Below are positions 58,844 through 64,000 of a DNA stretch of 64,000 nt, in pieces (the first letter of the stretch is position 1; every line of letters starts with the position of its first letter). The position numbers and the translations under genes are program-made. The stretch covers positions 24,167 through 88,166 of the forward strand of contig SCUD01000035.1 of the NCBI GenBank assembly GCA_004297335.1, read 5' to 3'. This DNA is from Gammaproteobacteria bacterium. Lineage in GTDB: Bacteria > Pseudomonadota > Gammaproteobacteria > Steroidobacterales > Steroidobacteraceae. The notes below the pieces were generated by a model. The model was not told the DNA's origin. It made no database searches and saw only the letters and a program-made list of their open reading frames with translations.

Positions 58844-60925
58844 TCAGAAGGAGTAGCGCGCGGTGACGCCGAACTGGCGCGGATCACCGAACCGCAGGTA
58901 CAACCGCTCCGGAAAATCCGGTGGCTCGTTGCCGAAGAAGAACCCGCGGACCGGATAGCGCCGGTCGAAGGCATTGTGGAGCCAGGCATGCACCGACCAG
59001 TGCTCGCGTTCATAGCCGGCGCGCAGATGGGTCAGGAATCGGGCGCCGGCGCGCTGGTCATGGCTGGCGTCGTGATAGAAGCCGGCCTCACCGCTGCTGT
59101 CGATGCGGGCCATCCAGCCGGCCGGGTGGCGCCAGGTCGCCGAGGCCGCAAGCTTCCATTCCGGCGCATGCGCCCAGGCGCGACCGCTCAGGTTGCGCGT
59201 ACCATGCTGATAGCCCAGGAAACGCGAGCGCAGCAGTGACCCGCTCGCGCCGAGCTCGAGTCGTGCGGTCGCACGCCAGCGCAGCGAACCTTCGGCGCCC
59301 CAGGCCTCGCCGCTCGCCGCGTTGTCGGTCAGGAACAGGAAGGTCAGCGGATCCTGCGGGTCGAGCTGCAGCGAGCTCGCGACCTGCTGGCGCTCGCGCC
59401 GCGTGTAAAACAGGTTCACGTCAGCCGCAAGCGGCCGTTGCATCCCCTGGACCTTCCAGCCAGCCTCCAGGTTCCACAGGTATTCGGGATCGAACAGGCG
59501 ACGGTCGTCCGGCACGGCCGCTCCGATGTTGAAGCCACCGGCCTTGAAACCGCGTGACAGTGCGAGCCAGAGGCTGCGGGTCGCATCCAGCCCATGCGTC
59601 ACCGAGACCTGGCCGCCCCACATGTGGTCGCGAGGATGGAAGGCCGCGCCGTCGCTGTCGGCATAACGCGCCTCGCGCTCCTCGAGCCGCAGCCCCAGGG
59701 CGAGCCGCGTGGCACCGGTCAGGGATCGCTCGACCTGCCCGTACAGCGCGCGGCTGGTTGCGTGGTAATCGCTGTCGAGCGCGCGCTCGTAGGGCCAGTC
59801 CAGGTACAGCCCGTCATCACGACTGCGATTCGTCTCCTCGAGCCGCAACAGCCAGACGCCGGCGAGCCACGTCCAGTCGCCGTCGGTGTCCGACAGCAGC
59901 CGCAGGTCCTCGGACAGCGTGCGCCGCCCGCGCAGCGTCCGCGAGAAGAAGTCGTAGGGCCCGGCCGCGCTCCAGTCGGCATCATTGCCCCAATCACCGT
60001 CGAAGCTGGCCTCGATGTCGGACTCTGCCCAGGCCGTCGTCGAACGCAGCTCGAGGCCGCCGGCACCGCGCCGGCTCGCGTCCAGCGAGACCCCGGAGGA
60101 GCGCTGCGCGTCACGGCCCGGCCGGTCCGAGAGCGTCTGGAAGCTGTTGTCGATCGCAAAAGCGTCGTAACCGTTGTCGAAGTCGAGATACAACAGGCCC
60201 AGGTCAGCGCGCCAGCCGCGCGGCAGCTCCAGATGCAGTTTCAGCCGCGCGCTCAGCTCGTCGCGGCCATTGGTATCGTCGCGGCCGAGGAAGGCGTTGC
60301 GCCGGAAGCCATCCGACTGCGCACGCTGAAGCACCGCACGCCAGGCGCCGCCGGCACCGGCCGGCAGTGGACCTCCGGTCACGACGCCGGCGGACCACAG
60401 CCCGTCGTCGCCGGCACCAGCCTCCAGCGCGACGCCAGGCTCGGCGACCGGATCGCGGGTCTTCACCTTGATCAGGCCGGCGAGCGCATTGGCGCCATAG
60501 CGTGTGCCCTGCGGGCCGCGCAGCACCTCGACCTGCTCGACGTCGAACAGCGAGGCAACCATGCCGATGCCGCTGAAATCAATCTCGTCGATCAGGAAGC
60601 CGACCGAGGGATTCGGCGCGCCCTGGTACTGCTCCAGCTCACCGATGCCGCGCAGCTGGAAATAGCGCGGGCGCGCGCTGGCGCCCGCCCAGGACAGCGA
60701 TGGCACCTGTGGCAGCAGTTCCTCGAGATGCTGCACCGCACCGTCGCGGACGGTGTCGCGGCCGAGCACCGTCACACTCGCCGGCAACTCCAGCACCGGC
60801 ACCATCCGCAGCGTCGCGGTGACGATGACCTCCTCGAGCGGCACCGGTTCCTGCGCCAACGCAGCGATCGGGCCGGCGAGTGCCAGCAGCAATGGAAACA
60901 GCGGGAATCTTCGGGTCAGCGGCAT
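58844..60925 (-). CDS. TonB-dependent outer-membrane receptor, probable thiamine receptor
   Basis: From the ATG at 60925 ('MPLTRRFPLFPLLLALAG') this has 693 residues. After the signal peptide comes a TonB box-like 'EEVIVTATLR', then a plug domain ('TVLGRDTVRDGAVQHLEEL', 'QVEVLRGPQGTRYGANALAG'). The rest is a 22-strand barrel ending in an aromatic C terminus ('FGVTARYSF'). The TPP riboswitch directly upstream and the thiamine genes directly downstream indicate thiamine uptake across the outer membrane. Ligand specificity rests on that context. The track's start at 60964 is inside the riboswitch. Confidence 0.92.
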   Translation of the reverse strand: MPLTRRFPLFPLLLALAGPIAALAQEPVPLEEVIVTATLRMVPVLELPASVTVLGRDTVRDGAVQHLEELLPQVPSLSWAGASARPRYFQLRGIGELEQYQGAPNPSVGFLIDEIDFSGIGMVASLFDVEQVEVLRGPQGTRYGANALAGLIKVKTRDPVAEPGVALEAGAGDDGLWSAGVVTGGPLPAGAGGAWRAVLQRAQSDGFRRNAFLGRDDTNGRDELSARLKLHLELPRGWRADLGLLYLDFDNGYDAFAIDNSFQTLSDRPGRDAQRSSGVSLDASRRGAGGLELRSTTAWAESDIEASFDGDWGNDADWSAAGPYDFFSRTLRGRRTLSEDLRLLSDTDGDWTWLAGVWLLRLEETNRSRDDGLYLDWPYERALDSDYHATSRALYGQVERSLTGATRLALGLRLEEREARYADSDGAAFHPRDHMWGGQVSVTHGLDATRSLWLALSRGFKAGGFNIGAAVPDDRRLFDPEYLWNLEAGWKVQGMQRPLAADVNLFYTRRERQQVASSLQLDPQDPLTFLFLTDNAASGEAWGAEGSLRWRATARLELGASGSLLRSRFLGYQHGTRNLSGRAWAHAPEWKLAASATWRHPAGWMARIDSSGEAGFYHDASHDQRAGARFLTHLRAGYEREHWSVHAWLHNAFDRRYPVRGFFFGNEPPDFPERLYLRFGDPRQFGVTARYSF

Positions 60926-60929
60926 GCCT

Positions 60930-61025
60930 GCTCCCTCCGCCGGTACTAACCGGATCAGGTTCAACGGGTTCGCCGGTCAGCCCGCGTGGGCATCCGACGT
61001 CTCAGGTCTTTGAGACCACCCCAAG
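60930..61025 (-). ncRNA. TPP (THI-element) riboswitch
   Basis: The reverse strand reads GGGGTGGTCTCAAAGACCTGAGACG, where CTGAGA at 61005-61000 is the conserved pyrimidine-sensing loop. It then reads ACCTGATC (near 60960) and GGTTAGTACCGGCGGAGGGA, the pyrophosphate-sensing helix and 3' strand. All three landmarks of the THI box are in order. The purine-rich end overlaps the likely Shine-Dalgarno of the receptor gene, 8 nt before its ATG. TPP binding would thus block translation initiation. Confidence 0.9.
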
Positions 61026-61114
61026 GCGCAGGCGGATGTTAGTGAAGATAGCGAGCGGATGCAATGGGAGGGCGCGGATCGCCCACAGGCGCCACCGGCG
61101 GCGGAAACGCGCGC

Positions 61115-61390
61115 TCAGCCGCCCTGCTCGCGAAGGCGACCCTCGACGTATTTGTGCAGAATGCTCGCTACGAGAGTCTGATAGGGAGTGCCTTCGGCCA
61201 GCGCCCGCTTCTGCAGCCCACGAAGGTCCTTTGACGAGAGCCGGATGTTGATCCTCGCATCCTTGCGAGACATCGCCTCCGCATACGCCTTGTGCCGCAT
61301 CCGTGTCCGGGCAGCGCCTTTCGAGCGCTTGAGCCTGCCCGCTTCATACGCCTCCAGAATCTCTGTCTCTTCCCGATCCAGTTCACTCAT
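61115..61390 (-). CDS. CopG/BrnA-like ribbon-helix-helix antitoxin
   Basis: A 91-residue protein with a basic linker ('LKRSKGAARTRMRHKAY') and a C-terminal RHH fold: 'DARINIRLSSKDLRGLQKRA' then 'GTPYQTLVASILHKYVEGRL'. This matches the CopG antitoxins that follow a 'YPGQR' type toxin gene in many proteobacteria. Its start overlaps the end of a decayed toxin (61387-61518), so the normal toxin-then-antitoxin order is visible, but the toxin is broken. It would now be an orphan antitoxin. Confidence 0.8.
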   Translation of the reverse strand: MSELDREETEILEAYEAGRLKRSKGAARTRMRHKAYAEAMSRKDARINIRLSSKDLRGLQKRALAEGTPYQTLVASILHKYVEGRLREQGG

Positions 61391-61518
61391 TTGCTTTGCC
61401 TCGATCCTTCTTCGTGGCCTTCCGACTCGACAAAGGGCACGAGAAAGACATAAGCCTCGATAGCAATCGCGTGGACCCGTTGCCCAGGGTAGCGGTCCTG
61501 ACTTGGAGGATCATATGT
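61387..61518 (-). pseudogene. Decayed toxin gene (partner of the CopG antitoxin)
   Basis: In one minus-strand frame the sequence reads 'YDPPSQDRYPGQRVHAIAIE' and 'AYVFLVPFVES', the characteristic middle of small toxins usually written 'RYPGQR-x-x-V-x-x-x-x-Y-x-Y-LVPFVE'. The usual next segment (FLKTIIPSRKATR) is absent. 'SSRKATKKDRGKANE' appears instead in a neighbouring frame. The gene has suffered an internal deletion with a frame change and lost its N-terminal part. No frame covers the whole domain, and the ORF track lists nothing here. I identify the family by the motifs only, not by a name. Confidence 0.55.
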
Positions 61519-61649
61519 GAAATCACTAAAGCGCGACCAAGCCCTCTGCGATCAACGGGACCACGTTTCCATTTGTGTGCAGCCGGCCGGGGCAGACACG
61601 AATACGCAGATTGTGATAGTTTGTGTACATTCAGTCACGGGGTTGACCG

Positions 61650-61892
61650 ATGTCCACGACAATGACCATCCGCCTCGACGACGAGGTCAAGGAGCGCCTG
61701 GACCAGCTGTCCGCGGCGACACAACGCAGCAAGTCGTACCTGGCGGCAGAAGCCATTCGCGTGTTCGTCGATACCAATGCCTGGCAGATCCGCGAGATCC
61801 AGGCCGCGCTTACCGAGGCGGATGCCGGCGACTTTGCCAGCGACGAGGCAGTCGCGAGGGTCGCGAGAAAGTGGCGCGCGCGTGCGCGTTAG
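61650..61892 (+). CDS. ParD/CopG-like antitoxin
   Basis: An 80-residue RHH antitoxin, 'MSTTMTIRLDDEVKERLDQL' then 'AATQRSKSYLAAEAIRVFVD', with a C-terminal tail that binds the toxin ('ALTEADAGDFASDEAVARVA'). This is the ParD/RelB-type RHH with tail. It overlaps the following toxin gene by 11 bp in another frame, the standard antitoxin-first TA order. An upstream AT-rich stretch (61600-61640) is its probable promoter, but no clear boxes are seen. Confidence 0.85.
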   Translation: MSTTMTIRLDDEVKERLDQLSAATQRSKSYLAAEAIRVFVDTNAWQIREIQAALTEADAGDFASDEAVARVARKWRARAR

Positions 61893-62166
61893 ATGGCTGT
61901 CCAAGGCCCTGCACAACCTCGCGGACGAGGCCGATTTCATCGCGATCGATGACCCGAAGGCCGCGGGGCTCGTGGTCAGCCCTGTCCTGGACGCTGTGCA
62001 ATCTCTCGCGCAGCAGCCCGGAATCGGCCGCCCCGGGCGTATGCCCGGAACCAGGGAACTCGTCGTGCCCCGGACCCGCTACATCGTGCCCTACCGCGTG
62101 CGCAGTGATACCGTGGAGATCCTGCGGCTGTTCCACACGGCACGGCGACTGCCGGAACGCTGGTGA
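61882..62166 (+). CDS. ParE/RelE-family toxin
   Basis: From the GTG at 61882 this is a 94-residue protein, 'VRVRWLSKALHNLADEADFI', then 'DAVQSLAQQPGIGRPGRMPG' and 'TRELVVPRTRYIVPYRVRSD' with 'VEILRLFHTARRLPERW'. The central 'PGRMPGTRELVV...YRV' and C-terminal 'ILRLFH' arrangement is ParE/RelE. The target, gyrase or ribosome-bound mRNA, cannot be told from sequence. It overlaps the antitoxin gene and has no ATG in frame, so the GTG is used. The locus is intact, unlike the neighbouring toxin at 61387-61518. Confidence 0.83.
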   Translation: MRVRWLSKALHNLADEADFIAIDDPKAAGLVVSPVLDAVQSLAQQPGIGRPGRMPGTRELVVPRTRYIVPYRVRSDTVEILRLFHTARRLPERW

Positions 62167-64000
62167 TCAGCCTACCGCGCCCCGCTCCGCCTGCCACTGC
62201 CCGAAACTGCCGCCCTGCTCCGCGAGCCGCAGCAGCAGCGGCGCCGGCGTCCAGTAGCGCGGGCCCTGTTCGCGCTCGTAGCGGCGCGTAGCCGCGAGCA
62301 CGGTGGCGAGGCCAGTGGTGTCTGCATGGAACATCGGCCCACCGCGCGTACGCGGGAAGCCATAACCGTTGCACCAGATCACGTCGATGTCGGCCGGGCT
62401 CGCGGCGATGCCTTCCTCGAGGATGCGCGCGCCCTCGTTGACGAGCGCGTAGATGCAGCGCTCGACGATCTCGCGCTCGTCGATCGCGCGCTCAGCGATG
62501 CCGAGCTTCGCCGCCTCGGCGCGGATGATCCTGGCGACCTCCGGATCGTTCTGGCGCGGGCTGCCCGGCGCCTCGTAGCGATAGAAGCCGCGCCCGGTCT
62601 TCTGCCCGAAGCGGCCGAGTTCGGCGAGCCGGTCGGAGACCCGGAAGAAGCGCGGATCGTCCGGGCGATCCTGCCACTCGCGGCGCACGTTGAAGCCGAT
62701 GTCGAGACCGGCGAGATCGCCGACCGCGTTCGGGCCCATGGCCATGCCGAAGCGCTCCATCGCCGCGTCGATCTGTTCCGGGCTCGCGCCCTCGAGCAGC
62801 ATCAGCTCCCGCTCCCGGCCGTAGGCGTACAGCATCCGGTTGCCGACGAAGCCGAAGCAGTTGCCGACCGTGACCGCGATCTTGCCGATGCGCTTGGTGA
62901 CGGCGCGCGCAGTCGCGAGCGCCGCCGCGGAACTCTCCCGCCCGCGCACGATCTCGACGAGACGCATGATGTTGGCCGGACTGAAGAAGTGCATGCCGAC
63001 GACATCCGCAGCGCGGCCGCTCGCGGCGGCGATCGCATCGACGTCCAGCGTCGAGGTATTGGTCGCCAGCACCGTGCCCGGACGGCAGGCCGCGCCCAGG
63101 TTCGCGAACAGCTCGCGCTTCACCGCCAGGTTCTCGAACACGGCCTCGATGACGAGGTCGGCATCCCGCGCCACGCCGATCTCGCCGCTGCCATGGACCC
63201 GCGCGGTCGCGGCCTGCGCCTCCGCTGCGCTCATCCGGCCCTTGGCCGCGGACTGGGCGAAAGTCTGCGCGACCCGCTTGAGTCCGGCCTCGAGCCCCTG
63301 CGCCTGCGCGTCGATCAGCGTGACTTCGAAGCCCGCGGTCGCGAGGCTGATCGCGATGCCGGCACCCATGGTGCCGGCGCCGATCACCGCGACCCGCTGC
63401 ACGGCGCGCGCCTGGCCACCGCCGCTGCCATCGCCGCGCTCGGCAAAGAACAGGTGCCGCAGCGAGCGTGATGCAGTCGAATGCCGGGCCTCGTCGAACA
63501 GCTCCCGCGCGCGGGCATCGGCCGCCGGGAACGCCAGGCGGGCGGCGGCCTCGGTGGCGAGGATCACGCGCTCCACCGCCGCGGACCCGCGCTGCGCGCG
63601 CGGCAGTGAGCGCCGGTATTCCGCGAAGAACTCCGCCGCGCAATCGGGCGCCGGCAGGTCGCACAACCGCCGCACGGGAACCGCCTGTTCGATCAGCTCG
63701 AGTGCATAGCGCACGGCACCGGCCCGGACGTCCCCATCGAGCAGCCGGTCCACCAGGCCGAGTGCACCGGCACGCTCCCGGTCGATCGGCTGGCCAGCGG
63801 TCATCAACTCGAGCGCAGTCTGCCAGCCCACCACGCGCGGCAGGCGCACCGTAGCACCGGCACCGGGCAGCAGGCCGAGCGTGATCTCCGGCAGGCCGAA
63901 GCTCAGATTCGGTGCCGCAGCACGATAGTGGCACGCGAGCGCCACCTCGGCGCCGCCGCCGAGCGTCGCACCGTGCATCGCGGCAATGACCGGCTTGGTG
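62167..64000 (-). CDS. Bifunctional enoyl-CoA hydratase/3-hydroxyacyl-CoA dehydrogenase (FadB/FadJ-like), 5' end cut
   Basis: The frame runs to the right edge and gives 'KPVIAAMHGATLGGGAEVAL' at the visible N terminus. That is the first crotonase oxyanion segment, so about the first 90 residues are outside. The dehydrogenase half has 'VAVIGAGTMGAGIAISLATA' (near residue 200 of the visible part), 'TNTSTLDVDAIAAA', 'GMHFFSPANIMRLVEIVRG' and the C-terminal 'NGYGFPRTRGGPMFHADTTG'. It hydrates enoyl-CoA and oxidises the 3-hydroxyacyl-CoA in fatty-acid beta-oxidation. It lacks the long linker of FadB and looks closer to FadJ or the PaaZ/HbdA-like short fusions. It ends 1 bp beyond the parE-like stop, so the two genes converge. 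Confidence 0.9.
   Translation of the reverse strand, partial: TKPVIAAMHGATLGGGAEVALACHYRAAAPNLSFGLPEITLGLLPGAGATVRLPRVVGWQTALELMTAGQPIDRERAGALGLVDRLLDGDVRAGAVRYALELIEQAVPVRRLCDLPAPDCAAEFFAEYRRSLPRAQRGSAAVERVILATEAAARLAFPAADARARELFDEARHSTASRSLRHLFFAERGDGSGGGQARAVQRVAVIGAGTMGAGIAISLATAGFEVTLIDAQAQGLEAGLKRVAQTFAQSAAKGRMSAAEAQAATARVHGSGEIGVARDADLVIEAVFENLAVKRELFANLGAACRPGTVLATNTSTLDVDAIAAASGRAADVVGMHFFSPANIMRLVEIVRGRESSAAALATARAVTKRIGKIAVTVGNCFGFVGNRMLYAYGRERELMLLEGASPEQIDAAMERFGMAMGPNAVGDLAGLDIGFNVRREWQDRPDDPRFFRVSDRLAELGRFGQKTGRGFYRYEAPGSPRQNDPEVARIIRAEAAKLGIAERAIDEREIVERCIYALVNEGARILEEGIAASPADIDVIWCNGYGFPRTRGGPMFHADTTGLATVLAATRRYEREQGPRYWTPAPLLLRLAEQGGSFGQWQAERGAVG

Overview
The window is a GC-rich, densely coded bacterial chromosome segment with about 50 genes, no rRNA, tRNA, CRISPR or complete transposon, and no gene-free stretch over 300 bases. 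The gene set (xerD, zapE, gltBD, the ~180-kDa NAD-glutamate dehydrogenase, heterotetrameric sarcosine oxidase, a TonB receptor behind a TPP riboswitch, REP-like GGGGACAGTCCCC repeats) points to an aerobic, heterotrophic proteobacterium, most likely gammaproteobacterial. That placement is inference.

Layout. 1-1078: the 5' end of xerD at the left edge, divergent from a plsC acyltransferase. 1097-22086: an acyl-CoA catabolism block. It holds a fused isobutyryl-CoA mutase with a divergent TetR regulator, a thiolase, a FadR-type GntR regulator divergent from liuABCD (leucine/isovalerate degradation), two short-chain dehydrogenases, a pair of M16 peptidases, ETF-ubiquinone oxidoreductase, acetoacetyl-CoA synthetase and zapE. 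Candidate operators are visible at all control points: TTACCGATGAGTAA, ATTGTCGGACAAT and a family of TTTTGC-N-GCAAAA inverted repeats. 22193-22724: a small toxin-antitoxin scar with intact hicBA abutting a higA remnant. 22858-26826: a large secreted M28 peptidase with PDZ and propeller regions, and a double-domain GFA protein. 26844-32967: gltBD. 33049-36156: an ABC/membrane-fusion export system that follows a detached soxD.

36484-45009 combines an aromatic/histidine ammonia-lyase with a divergent Lrp-type regulator, a TetR regulator, soxBAG and purU, so sarcosine oxidation and one-carbon disposal sit together. 45118-54453: an M20 amidohydrolase, a YpfJ-type metalloprotease, an Na+-coupled amino-acid transporter, NAD-glutamate dehydrogenase and phosphoglycerate mutase. 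54458-57121: a 2Fe-2S ferredoxin, a second ammonia-lyase with a TAL-like selectivity pair, and a second Lrp-type regulator. 57143-61025: a thiamine acquisition operon (TonB receptor, small thiamine-binding protein, PnuC-type transporter, kinase) under a TPP riboswitch. 61115-62166: an orphan antitoxin next to a decayed toxin gene, then an intact parDE-like pair. The right edge cuts a bifunctional enoyl-CoA hydratase/3-hydroxyacyl-CoA dehydrogenase.

Taken together the genes describe a cell that lives on amino acids and short or branched acyl-CoAs. Transporters and peptidases supply amino acids. Lyases, glutamate dehydrogenase and sarcosine oxidase deaminate or demethylate them. The liu, mutase, thiolase and dehydrogenase enzymes burn the carbon skeletons, and ETF-QO passes the electrons to quinone. 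I found no clearly unprecedented multi-gene system. The most unusual signals are the shared TTTTGC/GCAAAA repeats, the REP-like pair that encodes the end of a peptidase gene, the two lyase-Lrp cassettes, the displaced soxD and the decaying toxin-antitoxin loci.
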